A DNA stretch of 64,000 nt from Owenia fusiformis (GCA_903813345.2 CAIIXF020000010.1:22331181-22395180); one strand, 5' to 3'. Positions 11,268-20,490 are shown, counted from the first letter of the stretch. The notes: generated by a model not told the origin, from the sequence alone. A program made the numbers and translations.

Positions 11268-12430
11268 CTTTATTTAGCCAGTTTTAAAGATAGCAAATTC
11301 CTCCATTTTAAGATAACATTTTTCATCATTAGAGATAAGATTTTCCAACATTTTGAGATAAAAAGGATCCAAAGTCCTCGGTTTTTCAACATTTTATAGA
11401 TAAGGCGATATACTATATTATGGGTTGACAGGTCTAACTCGCCTAATCACGTCATCTGCAACAGAAAAACAGTTAAGTCGATTCTCAAATGCAATTTCAG
11501 ACTTGTTTTTACTAATCTAGATCCAGAAACATTCTTTATACAGTCAATGAGGTCTTTATTCGTATCTTTAGTCCCGATCGTTTATCCTTCAAGCTGACAC
11601 ATCTGTTGGCACGCTACAAGATAGCAGTAAACAGTCATTATAATCCGATAGATTTGGTAGTTTACTTTGTAAAGATGCTTCTTCTAGGTATGCCTCTGCT
11701 AGGTTTAGTCTTTATAGTCCCATAACCATGTACCTGCAAAGAAGATCAGATACAATTTATTTTGAGTAGGAATAAACACGTCTTGCCTCTATTTCGCATG
11801 GAACATAAACTATGGTCTCTAAATATCAGCCTAAAAATATTTTTCACCTACATTAGGAGACTTGAATGCAAACGATTCTCGAAATACCAGCCTCAAAATA
11901 GTTTATTACCTAGGAGACCACAAAAATAAAATCCATACGTTTAACATGGGAAATCCCATTAAAACTCAAAAATATCAGAAATTAGAGGACCAAAACTATT
12001 TTTTCACCTAAATTAGGAGACTGGAATGCAAACGAGTCATGAAATACCAGCCTAAAAATATTCTTGACCGATATTTAGGAGACCGAAATTTAAAATCCGT
12101 ACGTCTGTATAACCTGGGGAATCCCATTGAAATTCAGAAATATCAGAAATTAGAGGACCAAAAATATTTTTTCACCTAAATTAGGAGACTGGAATGCAAA
12201 TGAGTCTCGAAATAATAGCCTCAAAAATATTTTTAAACTGAATTAGGTGGCCCAAAATTAAAACCCATGTGTCTGTTGAACAAAGGAATCCCCATTGAAA
12301 CTCGAAAACATCTGAAATTAGAGGACCAAAGATATGTCACACTTTAATTAGAATTCTCAAAGCTTATTCAGACCTGTATTTCGATCAAGAAACATTCTAA
12401 GTTGAGTTGACAGTGCCATGTTCGTCTGCT
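11268..12430 (+). repeat. Subterminal region built from diverged TIR-derived repeats
   Basis: At 11300-11480 lies a diverged direct copy of TIR positions about 10590-10700, recognisable by AAGGCGATATACTATAT and CCTAATCACGTCATCTGC. At about 11800-12340 there are three tandem units of about 160-170 bp (GGAGACT... starts near 11856, 12016 and 12184). They resemble TIR positions about 10885-11070, with shared words such as AATCCCATT and CAGAAATTAG. The stretch at 12345-12410 resembles TIR 11050-11100. There is no coding region. Confidence 0.8.
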
Positions 12431-13299
12431 CTGTGAGATCCCTTCAGTCAGCAGCGAGACTTCTGAAACATATAATTTAGCTCGTGTTTTCCGCATTTCT
12501 GCAAAAATGTACTGATCTGATTTTCAAGAGTATGTTCCCACAATTCAAAAAACAACTCTCACCTCCTTGAATGTGTTCCCATAGTAGTCAACTGCCATAA
12601 CTCCCACTTCTTGAAAATCCATAGCCATTATATGTGTACATTGTCATGATATATAATTCATAAAATGGTTTCTTTTAGTCACTTCTCAAGAGTGTAAACG
12701 CTTTTAGCAACAGTTTGCCTTGGACTTTGATATCATATACTCATACTAGCTATATATCGACGGTATATTCTCGACTGTATATCAGTTGACCCTCTTGAGA
12801 TAACACATACCCGTGCTCACTTTTAACCGCGCTTATAGAATATGAATAATTAAAGTGGTAATAAAGTTTCAAAAAGCAGGTTAGGGTTTCCTTTTAGCTT
12901 TAAATTGTAATTGTCAAAGGTCTTTGAAACTTTAAGGTCCAAAACAATCAAATTGAAACATTATTTCTCGAGTTACTGCGTTATGAAATAAATCAAAGTA
13001 AGTAAAATTGTAGCAGTCCCAACTCGTCTCAAGTCTTTATGACCCCTTTAATTGTAATGTTCTCTGAAATCATTTTCTTATATACAGGGTGACACAACAT
13101 CATCTAACGGATTAGTAACATACAGGGTGAGTTATAAAATGGTAACCAAAACAATTATCTGAGAATATTCCTATGAAGAAAACAGTAACATTGATTTAAG
13201 TAATATAGTGAACGTAAAAACTATTGGGGGGGGGGGGACTTTAGTAGCATAAAACGAGACACTTCGTCCAAATAGCACTCATTTACATTGAACCATAGG
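12431..13299 (+). other. Non-coding leader before the Polinton gene block
   Basis: No open frame of note. It contains two mariner-like TACAGGGTGA words near 13084 and 13122 and a run of 13 G at about 13226-13238. Promoter elements for the first gene may lie here, but I see no clear TATA box at a fitting distance. Confidence 0.5.
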
Positions 13300-13632
13300 A
13301 TGGATACGGACCATTATTTACACGTGGACAGTAGGGATTCCCGAGAATATTTCCCATTTAACACCAGTGAGCATTTTACAGTGAAATTACCTAGTTATTT
13401 AAACCTAGAAGGATATTGGAAAATAGGACTCTTGCAAATAGGACTTCCTGCATTGGTAGACCAACCAAGTGTAGCCTACCTGGATGTTTTCTGCGATTTG
13501 ATGGATGAAAGCGTGGTCAATGGAAGAAAACAGTCCATCTTAAGGAGGATAGAGGCAGCAGAGGGTTGGCGATACTTCAATCCAGTGCTCTACACCTCCG
13601 TGAAATTCAATCAATTTGATAGAACTATATAA
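13300..13632 (+). CDS. Polinton putative minor capsid (penton-like) protein
   Basis: A 110-residue product, first gene of the block. Its opening (DHYLHVDSRDSREYFPFNT, then FTVKLP and a 'W-K-I-G-L-x-x-I' stretch) matches the N-terminal pattern of a protein family commonly encoded beside F54H12.2-type capsid genes. In that pattern a Y-P-x-N-T segment is followed by F-x-V-K-L-P and a GxWxVGLxEI-like strand. In Polintons this position is taken by the minor capsid/penton protein that forms the particle's vertices. The ATG at 13300 is used; an upstream in-frame TTG is not needed. The family assignment is from memory of the motif pattern, so moderate confidence. Confidence 0.6.
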   Translation: MDTDHYLHVDSRDSREYFPFNTSEHFTVKLPSYLNLEGYWKIGLLQIGLPALVDQPSVAYLDVFCDLMDESVVNGRKQSILRRIEAAEGWRYFNPVLYTSVKFNQFDRTI

Positions 13633-13633
13633 G
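13626..13633 (+). promoter_or_regulatory. Candidate TATA box overlapping the minor capsid stop codon
   Basis: TATATAAG followed by a purine run (AGGAAGTGA) lies about 80 bp before the next ATG (13714). The TAA stop of the upstream gene is inside it. The same arrangement occurs at 16920 and 17622. Confidence 0.4.
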
Positions 13634-13713
13634 AGGAAGTGACAACCAATCTGTCTCATTTAACAACCAGAGACTGACTTGTACAATACACTTAAAAAGA
13701 GTGATTTAGAAGA

Positions 13714-14031
13714 ATGCCTAAGCTAGTACCTTATATAGATAACACCAACAAGTGGCAGCAACTGTTGAAATCTGATAGAGAGGTGGGAATCATCACTCAA
13801 ATTGGACGTGGAAAACACAGAAATAGGTGGATTTCTGTTGACATCATTAAGAAACCAGTCACTGTTATATCTCCAACTGAGGCTGTAGTGGAAAGAGCAC
13901 AGGCGGAAATAGAACGTCAAAGATCGATATATAAGGGAAAACGTCAGGCTAGTGATCCAGTAGTTAACAAAGCACCCAAGAGTAAACGCACGAGGACAAC
14001 TGAGGAGTATAAAATATGGCATTCAAAATAG
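13714..14031 (+). CDS. Small basic protein of the Polinton, function unknown
   Basis: A 105-residue product overlapping the start of the major capsid gene by 16 bp. It has a central charged, probably helical stretch (residues about 55-75, rich in E/R/Q) and a basic tail, with a nuclear-localisation-like KAPKSKRTR at about 86-94. I do not recognise a family with certainty. Its place before the major capsid gene and its basic charge would fit a core, scaffold or DNA-binding virion protein, but that is inference. Confidence 0.65.
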   Translation: MPKLVPYIDNTNKWQQLLKSDREVGIITQIGRGKHRNRWISVDIIKKPVTVISPTEAVVERAQAEIERQRSIYKGKRQASDPVVNKAPKSKRTRTTEEYKIWHSK

Positions 14032-15359
14032 ATGGCTCTAGTGGAGACATTTTGGATGGTAGCCTCAACTTGTTCGAGACACCCAGCACTCAAAGCAGTG
14101 TGACAACAGTCAACTTCGTGGAAATTCGCCCTGTGAACCCCTTGTCACGTGGAACGCCAGTGGAGTTTGTTATCCCAAACAACTCTTCTCAGTTCATCAA
14201 TCTGAAGGACGTCAAGCTCTTTTTAAAATTGAAGATCACCAAGAGTGATGGATCGAATTTGGATATATCTCCCTCTCTATCAAACGTAGCACCAGTAACT
14301 GGATGGATGCATGCCTTATGGCAGCGAGTAGAAGTCATGCTGCAGCACCAAGTGGTTAGCTCCTCCAGCAATTATTACCCCTATAAGGCTCATCTAAACA
14401 GACTTCTGACACAGTCACCAGCGGCTCATAACTCAAGATTGCAAAACGAATTTTTCTACAAGGACGAAGGGACTATTCAGAATTCAGCTTTCATAGATGA
14501 TAGCAATACCATATCTGGGAACAACACAGGGTTAAAGAGGAGAGCTACACTTGTGATGGTATCTAGAGAGGTGGAGCTGCAAGGTCCTATTTTACACGAC
14601 CTGTTTCAAATGGATCGCTATATCTTAAATGGCGTACCGATCAATGTGAAACTGACACCCAGCGAAGATGCCTTCAACCTCATTTCGAATGAGCCAGATG
14701 CAGACTATAGAGTTCAGTTGCTTGATGCTCATCTCCTTGTTCCTATGATAACTGTGTCTCCTGGTATTCTCACATCGTATAACATGGAATTGAAAGAACG
14801 CAACGCTGTATACCCTTATGAACATAATCAGATACGTTCATGGATAGTTCCCCAGGGGCTGACTTCTTATAGCATACACGATTGCTTCCAAGGGAATGTA
14901 CCATCCAGGCTGTTGATTTTTTTCACCAAATCGAAGGCTACCAGTGGGGCTTACAACCTAAACCCATTCAATTATCATCACTTCAAAGTAAACTTTTTAG
15001 AAGTCGCCATAGACGGTACCAGTGTCCCGGGACGAGCTCTGAGACCAGTGTTTGGGGATGCTCCCTATGAAAATCAATACGCCAACGAATATGATCGTTT
15101 ATTCTCAGACCTCTACGATGATGAGGGTTTGATAATTGACAAGATGTCATTCCCTTTTGGTTACGCCATTTTCAAGTACAATATCCAAGCTCAAGATAAA
15201 ACCAGCGAAACATTCTCTTTTCCTTTAGTCAAGAAAGGCAGTGTCAAAGTGAGTGCGCAGTTTACTGAACCATTGGCGGAACCAATAAACTTGATGATGC
15301 TGGCAACCTTCCCCGATAAATTTCAAATAGACTTATCGAGAAATATAATTCTGGAGTGA
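14016..15359 (+). CDS. Major capsid protein, F54H12.2-like (double jelly-roll type)
   Basis: A 447-residue product that matches the 'uncharacterized protein F54H12.2-like' family. That family is widespread in invertebrates and associated with Polinton/Maverick capsids. Diagnostic stretches are NLFETPSTQSS near residue 18, a V-E-F-V-I-P-N...F-I-N-L segment at 49-63, LWQRVEVML at 101-109, and the SSSSNYYPYKAHL block at 115-127 followed by an FFYKDEG element. The predicted role is the hexon-like capsomer of an icosahedral particle. It is followed after two bases by the protease ATG, so the two may share a transcript. The length is normal for the family. Confidence 0.88.
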   Translation: MAFKIDGSSGDILDGSLNLFETPSTQSSVTTVNFVEIRPVNPLSRGTPVEFVIPNNSSQFINLKDVKLFLKLKITKSDGSNLDISPSLSNVAPVTGWMHALWQRVEVMLQHQVVSSSSNYYPYKAHLNRLLTQSPAAHNSRLQNEFFYKDEGTIQNSAFIDDSNTISGNNTGLKRRATLVMVSREVELQGPILHDLFQMDRYILNGVPINVKLTPSEDAFNLISNEPDADYRVQLLDAHLLVPMITVSPGILTSYNMELKERNAVYPYEHNQIRSWIVPQGLTSYSIHDCFQGNVPSRLLIFFTKSKATSGAYNLNPFNYHHFKVNFLEVAIDGTSVPGRALRPVFGDAPYENQYANEYDRLFSDLYDDEGLIIDKMSFPFGYAIFKYNIQAQDKTSETFSFPLVKKGSVKVSAQFTEPLAEPINLMMLATFPDKFQIDLSRNIILE

Positions 15360-15361
15360 CC

Positions 15362-15805
15362 ATGGACTCTGAGCAGATAAGTCTCATATTGGATACGCAT
15401 CCTGACACTGAGTCATCGTTCAAGGGAGTCTATGCTAAGGATCATATGCTGAATCGTCTAAAAGAGGGAAAGTGTTACGTCCTGAACACCAAGGAGAGTT
15501 GGCACCCTGGAGAACATTGGACCTGTTATTACGCTGGACATAAACAACTGGAGTTTTTTTATCCGTTGGGCAATGCGCCAGATGTCTATGGATTCACCGC
15601 GTACACGAATGAACAGCAGTATAATGCCATACGCGTGCAAAATCTAAACAGTTCCAGCTGTGGACACTTTTGCACTATGTTCCTGTTGTTGAGATGCCGA
15701 GGTTATTCCATGGACTATATCGTGAATAATGTACTGTATAAAAATGAACAGGAGGTCGTTGAAACCATTCAATATCTATTATCACTATATGAAATAAATA
15801 AATAA
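15362..15805 (+). CDS. Adenovirus-type cysteine protease (adenain-like)
   Basis: A 147-residue product starting at the ATG at 15362 (CCATGG context). It carries the catalytic pattern of adenain-family proteases: His-Trp in GEHWTCYY (His52), an acidic residue before FFYPLG (Glu64), a conserved Gln (Q93) ahead of the active-site Cys100 in SSSCGHFC. Such proteases mature capsid proteins in adenoviruses and Polintons. The stop lies in an AAATAAATAAATAAA run that may supply a poly(A) signal. The gene sits between the major capsid and integrase genes on the same strand. Confidence 0.87.
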   Translation: MDSEQISLILDTHPDTESSFKGVYAKDHMLNRLKEGKCYVLNTKESWHPGEHWTCYYAGHKQLEFFYPLGNAPDVYGFTAYTNEQQYNAIRVQNLNSSSCGHFCTMFLLLRCRGYSMDYIVNNVLYKNEQEVVETIQYLLSLYEINK

Positions 15806-15843
15806 AATGAGTAGCCTACATTGTGTTTTATTCATTCGCTATC

Positions 15844-16926
15844 ATGACGTTGAGCAAGCTGCAGTCTAAGCTGCTTAAAACAATATATTTCGATCCCAGT
15901 AGACCGGGGTCTTACAGCGGTTTTAAACAACTCTGGCGAGAGGTTAAGGGTCGGGGAATCAAGCAGGCTGATGTCAGGGACTGGTTGAGTCAACAAGAAA
16001 CCTACAGTCTATACAGGGGAGTCAAGACTAGATTTAAACGTAGAAAACTAGTGGTGAGACATATGCTAGAACAAGCTGATACAGATTTAGCCATGATGGA
16101 TAAATATGCGGAGGAAAATGACAGTTTCAAATATCTTCTCATCATGATTGACAGTCTAAGCAGGTACCTGTGGGTGCAGCCAATCAAAAGCAAAAATAGC
16201 GAAGATATGATCGAGGCGTTCAAGAAGATATTTGCCACTGACAAACCTAGTAGGTTGCGCAGTGATAAAGGAATTGAGTATCGATCCAAAAAGATTCAAG
16301 CCTATTTCAAAAGTGTAGGGGTGTGGCACTTCCTGACGCAAGGGACCGTGAAGAGTCACCTTGCGGAGAGAGTTATTCGTTCATTGAAGCATAAAATTTA
16401 CCGATATATGTTCCATAACGCCACGAATCGTTATATCGATGAACTCCAATCTATAGTGGATAGCTACAATCACTCATTCCATAGAAGCATCAAAATGGCT
16501 CCTGCGGATGTTGATGATGATAACGAACTGCAGGTTTTCGAGACCCTTTTCATGAGTAAGCCTAAAAGAGATGAAGCTGTCAATTATCGCTTCGACATTG
16601 GTGATTTGGTGAGACTGGCTTTTACAAAGGGAATTTTCGATCGCGGCTATCAGCAGAAATGGTCCACGGAATACTTTAGAATCAAGAGTAGGAATGCTAC
16701 CGATCCTCCCACATATTACCTGGAAGATCTACAAGGAGAAATAATCAAGGGACTATTCTACGCCGATGAAATGCAGAAAATTTCTGAGGAACCAGCCCAG
16801 CATAGAATCGAATCTGTGTTAAAGTATAGAAAGAGAGGGAGGCAAAAGGAAGCCCTAGTCCACTGGCAGGGTTGGCCCTCCAAGTTTGACACGTGGATTC
16901 CAGCGAAGGATGTACGAGATATATAA
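15844..16926 (+). CDS. Retroviral-type DDE integrase with C-terminal chromodomain
   Basis: A 360-residue product from the ATG at 15844. The catalytic triad is visible: Asp81 (in ADTDLAMMD), Asp141 (RLRSDKGIEY) and Glu175 (HLAERVIRSLKHK). The FKYLLIMIDSLSRYLWVQPI strand is typical of rve-type cores. The C terminus (about residues 320-360, HRIESVL...ALVHWQGWPSKFDTWIP) is a chromodomain, which in chromointegrases reads histone methylation and steers insertion. It would join the AGT ends to target DNA, making the 6-bp duplication. A YKRY-like SH3-type segment (FDIGDLVRLA) lies between the two domains. Confidence 0.9.
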   Translation: MTLSKLQSKLLKTIYFDPSRPGSYSGFKQLWREVKGRGIKQADVRDWLSQQETYSLYRGVKTRFKRRKLVVRHMLEQADTDLAMMDKYAEENDSFKYLLIMIDSLSRYLWVQPIKSKNSEDMIEAFKKIFATDKPSRLRSDKGIEYRSKKIQAYFKSVGVWHFLTQGTVKSHLAERVIRSLKHKIYRYMFHNATNRYIDELQSIVDSYNHSFHRSIKMAPADVDDDNELQVFETLFMSKPKRDEAVNYRFDIGDLVRLAFTKGIFDRGYQQKWSTEYFRIKSRNATDPPTYYLEDLQGEIIKGLFYADEMQKISEEPAQHRIESVLKYRKRGRQKEALVHWQGWPSKFDTWIPAKDVRDI

Positions 16927-16927
16927 A
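16920..16927 (+). promoter_or_regulatory. Candidate TATA box at the integrase stop codon
   Basis: TATATAAA lies 37-44 bp before the ATPase ATG (16964) and contains the TAA stop of the integrase gene. It is followed by the purine-rich GAAGGAG. The distance suits an RNA polymerase II start just before the ATG. Confidence 0.45.
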
Positions 16928-16963
16928 TGAAGGAGCCTTCCCATTTTCATAACATTACCAATC

Positions 16964-17626
16964 ATGGACTGGTGGCAGACGGAGAGCCTCATTAAACTTC
17001 GAAATGGCACGAGCTGCTCGATCATTGGTAGCAGTAATAGCGGGAAGACTCATTTCGTTTATAAACTGTTGAAAAACCTATCTGGCATGTACGAACCTCC
17101 CGGACCACAAGCTGTTCTGTATTGCTACGGCATTCATCAACCGCTTTTTGATCAAATGGAAATGGAGTTGAAAAATGTTCAATTGCACCAGGGCCTACCT
17201 AGTCGGGAAATGATAGATGAGCTGACTAAAGATAGGAGGAGTACGGTGATAGTTCTGGACGACCTGCTTCATCAGGTAGCTAACAACAAGGAGATGGAAC
17301 TCATGTTTACTCAAGGCTGTCACCATAGATGCTTGAATGTGCTGTTTATAAGTCAACAGGCCTTTTACAAGGGTACTCGAACCATAGCGCTCAATACGCA
17401 GTATTTAGTCTTGTTTAAAGCTTTGAGGGACAAGACTCAGATCATGACGTTAGCCAGACAGCTCAGTCCTACAAAGTGGAGACAGTTGATGGAGTCATAC
17501 CACGATGCAACCTCTGCTCCATACGGCTACCTATTTTTGGATCTCTTTCCTCATAGTGATGACGTCACCAGAGTCAGAACTCGCATTTTTCCCAATCAGG
17601 ACACGATTATATATCCGCAGCTATAA
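16964..17626 (+). CDS. A32/FtsK-HerA-type genome-packaging ATPase
   Basis: A 220-residue product. Walker A is GSSNSGKT (residues 22-29) and Walker B is VIVLDDLL (95-102), with the sensor-like strand VLFISQQAF downstream. The size and motif spacing fit the packaging ATPases of Polintons and related double jelly-roll viruses, which pump DNA into the capsid. A good Kozak context (ATCATGG) supports the start. Confidence 0.87.
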   Translation: MDWWQTESLIKLRNGTSCSIIGSSNSGKTHFVYKLLKNLSGMYEPPGPQAVLYCYGIHQPLFDQMEMELKNVQLHQGLPSREMIDELTKDRRSTVIVLDDLLHQVANNKEMELMFTQGCHHRCLNVLFISQQAFYKGTRTIALNTQYLVLFKALRDKTQIMTLARQLSPTKWRQLMESYHDATSAPYGYLFLDLFPHSDDVTRVRTRIFPNQDTIIYPQL

Positions 17627-17630
17627 ATAG
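17622..17630 (+). promoter_or_regulatory. Candidate TATA box at the ATPase stop codon
   Basis: TATAAATAG followed by AGAGAGAG lies 32-40 bp before the ATG at 17662, and the ATPase TAA stop is embedded in it. This is the third such stop/TATA overlap in the element. Confidence 0.5.
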
Positions 17631-17661
17631 AGAGAGAGTTCAGGATAGGATTCAGTCGAAC

Positions 17662-17991
17662 ATGAGCGGGAGAAGTGTATTGATTGCTTACGAACGATAT
17701 CAACGTTTACTAGATCAGTCATCACCAAAACAGGAAGAACCACGCATCACTGAAAAGCAGAACGGAGCTGGGCCTATTAACGTAAATCCTAGAACAAACA
17801 CTCCAGCTGGTGAAAACATATCTGATAGGGATCAGGAGAGAGGAGTTCCTGCCATTGAAAAGGGAGCTAGAAAAATCAACCTTGTTCCTCCCGGTATTCC
17901 AGCTCATAAAATACGCAAAAGAGCAGCCGAAAAATTGATAGGTACAACTGAAGCAAAGAAAAACGCTATTTCTTCGTGGGTCTCCTTGTGA
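17662..17991 (+). CDS. Small Polinton protein starting MSGRSVLIAYERYQRLLD, function unknown
   Basis: A 109-residue product. The first 18 residues and the later VPPGIP-AHKIRKRAAEKLIG block (about 75-94) resemble small proteins I recall beside F54H12.2-type capsid genes. The middle is low in hydrophobic residues and probably disordered. No catalytic motif is visible. The basic C-terminal helix may bind nucleic acid or capsid; that is inference. Confidence 0.6.
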   Translation: MSGRSVLIAYERYQRLLDQSSPKQEEPRITEKQNGAGPINVNPRTNTPAGENISDRDQERGVPAIEKGARKINLVPPGIPAHKIRKRAAEKLIGTTEAKKNAISSWVSL

Positions 17992-18076
17992 CATGAATGC
18001 AATTGGAAAGCAAGTTCCATTTTTGACATATCTAGCTGAAGCTACTACATAACAGAGACGCGTGCTGCTGAAAACC

Positions 18077-18301
18077 ATGACATTGGCTCAAGTTAAAGTC
18101 ATCTCTGAAGTGATACTCAACATCCTTCTACAAAACGTGACTCTGTCCCAAGAGGAGCGAAGAAAACTCCTCCCATATAGAGAAACGTTGGAATTCATGG
18201 CAAACAGAGCTGTCAGCTTGAGGGATAAAAGACGGAGGGCGAAGAGACGAATTAAAGCTGTATTGACTGTACTTAGAATGTTTCTGGCTAAAATAAAATG
18301 A
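18077..18301 (+). CDS. Small very basic Polinton protein, function unknown
   Basis: A 74-residue product from the ATG at 18077 (MTLAQVKVIS). It is predicted all-helical, with a hydrophobic first half and a strongly basic second half (RDKRRRAKRRIKAV). This 'helix plus Arg/Lys tail' pattern resembles small proteins found next to other F54H12.2-type genes. It ends 26 bp before the right TIR, and an AATAAA overlaps its stop (18293-18298). It may be a core or DNA-condensing protein. Confidence 0.6.
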   Translation: MTLAQVKVISEVILNILLQNVTLSQEERRKLLPYRETLEFMANRAVSLRDKRRRAKRRIKAVLTVLRMFLAKIK

Positions 18302-18327
18302 ACATATACATCAATGCCTACGATTTT

Positions 18328-19389
18328 TGTGTCATTTTGTTTCTCCCCGATCATGCTGCTGCTCACTGGGGGCATACTCTAGTATACAGCTCGGATTCTG
18401 TACGGTACGCGAGTTGTTTAAAGGAGCTCGGCTCCTTTAAACAACTAAGTTCATCTGTATGCCATAGACGTGGAGACTTCTCACACACATGCTTTTCGAT
18501 CTCTAAATGCTGGTCTGAAATAGCTTTTGAGTACCCTAATTCGACCGTAACATATTTTTGGTCCCCCTAATTTCTGACGTTTCCCAGCGCCAATGGGATT
18601 TGCCATGTTAAACGGACGAACGGATTTTAATTTTCGGTCCTTCTGATTTTGGGTTAAAAACATTTTTGGACTCGTGTTTCGAGACTCGATCGCATTTCAG
18701 TCTCCTTAATCAGTGACATATTCTCCAGCCCAAGTAGCTCCTAATCAGTATATAAGCGGGTGGTTAACAGTCGTATTCATCAATGGCTCTACATAGCTCA
18801 GTAGGGCGGATGTCTTAGCTCCTCAGCTTCCCATCCAATTTTTATATCCCTTAATGCAGGCCTAGAATAGCACCTGAAGTTTTGAAATATATTTTCGACT
18901 TACCTGTTTTTCTGCTGCAGATGACGTGATTAGGCAGAGCTGTCTAAAACTCAGCCATTATATAGTATATCGCCTTATCTTTAAAATGTTGAAAAAATCA
19001 CAAATGGTGAAATTTGTTATCTTCAGATGGTGGAATTTGTTATCTTCAGATGGTGGAATTTGTTATCTTCAGATGGTGGAATTTGTTATCTTCAGATGGT
19101 GGAATTTGTTATCTTCAGATGGTGGAATTTGTTATCTTCAGATGGTGGAATTTGTTATCTTTAAATGAAGTAAACGTTATCGGTTCGAGACAGCCTATTG
19201 GTCGCCGGCTCCCGTATCGCTCCCTGGTTGTCCCTGAGTGCCCCTGATTGCGTCAGATTGTCCCAGAATGTCCCAGATTGACCCTGATTGGCTCAGATTG
19301 GCCCTGATTGGTCCAGATTGGCTCAGATTGGTCCCATTGGTCCCATTGGTCCCACTTTCCCAGGCCTCATTCCTACGGATAATACTACT
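18328..19389 (-). repeat. Right terminal inverted repeat of the Polinton (1062 bp)
   Basis: Reverse complement of 10206-11267, with the same 33-bp hairpin (18413-18445), seven 23-bp repeats (about 19007-19158) and CCAAT array (19287-19349). It ends GGATAATACTACT and is followed by GTTGTT. Short open frames in it mirror those of the left TIR and are not genes. Confidence 0.92.
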
Positions 19390-19395
19390 GTTGTT
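19390..19395. other. Right target-site duplication of the Polinton
   Basis: GTTGTT directly after the right terminus, matching 10200-10205. Confidence 0.9.
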
Positions 19396-20490
19396 ATCTA
19401 GCCATGGATCATGAATTATACACTTTTACTTGAATAAAATATGTCACCAGCGTCTCACTTAGACATGTGATGCGCCATGAGAAATAAGCATAATTTGCAA
19501 AATGTACTGCACTGATACAGCCTGATGACCACCAAGCTAATAGCCCTTATGCAAAGCCCAGTGAGTATAGGGTATTGGAAGGTCTCCAGGAGATGGTATG
19601 AAGGCACCCAATCTAAAAAATTGCTCAACTAAAGCTGGCAACTAAGTCAAATTTAGCTAACATTTCATTGATACTGCTATATCACCAAGGCGACTAAATT
19701 AAAATCCAAGACCAATTGAACTCCTCTTTTAGATCAAATATAATCCCAGTTGAAGGACTTGTTACATTATATTATTACTAAGAACCCTTGGCACTGCAAC
19801 ATTTGGGGTATGTAGGTTGGAAAATAAAAAAGTTATAGTGTCGTCAAAATATATACTATTCTCTATATTGTTTTAAAAAACACGTCAGACACCTCTTTCG
19901 TTCTTGGTATCATATGTTTGGAATGAAATGAAACATCTTTCCGAACCTCATTGGAAAAAAACGACATAAACACAGCGTGTTTTTAATAAAATAAAAGGTT
20001 TTTCCTAATTTTTATCTATTTTGAGTGGTTTTGTTTTAAGCTTTTTCATACGTTTTGTTAAATCTACCAAAATTTCCTTTGTATAACTACAAGGTCTAAG
20101 AAAATGTTATATATGCTAGTTTGTTCCAACAAGGTTCGAAAATACATTTTATTTCATTCTCAAGAATTGGTAGAAAGGAACAATAAACAATATAGAAATG
20201 ATTTTTGCATTAAATTGTTGCCAATCAGTCAACATTACATAAAAGACCGTGTGTTTTACAGAATGTTTTCAATTATTGTATTAAGGATAGGTATCGATAT
20301 GGTGAACTGAATTCAACAGATAGGCTTCTTTGTAACACGAGAATTAGTGACCAACATGAATGATAACTTAAGTTTAAATTTATACAATAATATATCATCA
20401 ACACAGTTTAAGCTTTACACGACAATATGCCATCAACACAGACAGGCTTCTTCGTAACACTAGAATTAGTGAAAACCGAGGTTATTTCCC
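19396..20490. other. Intergenic, no gene seen
   Basis: No supported gene. At 20275-20375 the words GTATCGATATGGTGAACT and CCAACATGAATGATAACTTA recur from 9937-9996, just left of the Polinton, so the two flanks share an older dispersed repeat. Confidence 0.5.

Larger units (their letters stand above)
10206..19389 (+). mobile_element. Compact Polinton/Maverick-type virus-like element without visible DNA polymerase
   Basis: This 9184-bp element is bounded by GTTGTT duplications and AGTAGTATTATCC / GGATAATACTACT termini, with 1062-bp inverted repeats. All genes are on +: minor capsid, basic protein, major capsid (F54H12.2 type), adenain-like protease, chromodomain integrase, packaging ATPase and two small proteins. 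That combination is diagnostic of Polintons and adintovirus-like elements. Family members are usually about 15-20 kb and carry a protein-primed polymerase B. None is visible here, and the space left of the genes is filled with TIR-like repeats. The TIRs look identical by eye over their full length, so the insertion is probably recent. The ends look whole, but the gene set is incomplete relative to the family. Confidence 0.92.

Noticed and set aside
15356-15361. Protease start at an upstream GTG overlapping the capsid stop
   Set aside because: A normal ATG in CCATGG context follows at 15362; the same reasoning moved the starts of the minor capsid, integrase and last small gene to their first ATG.
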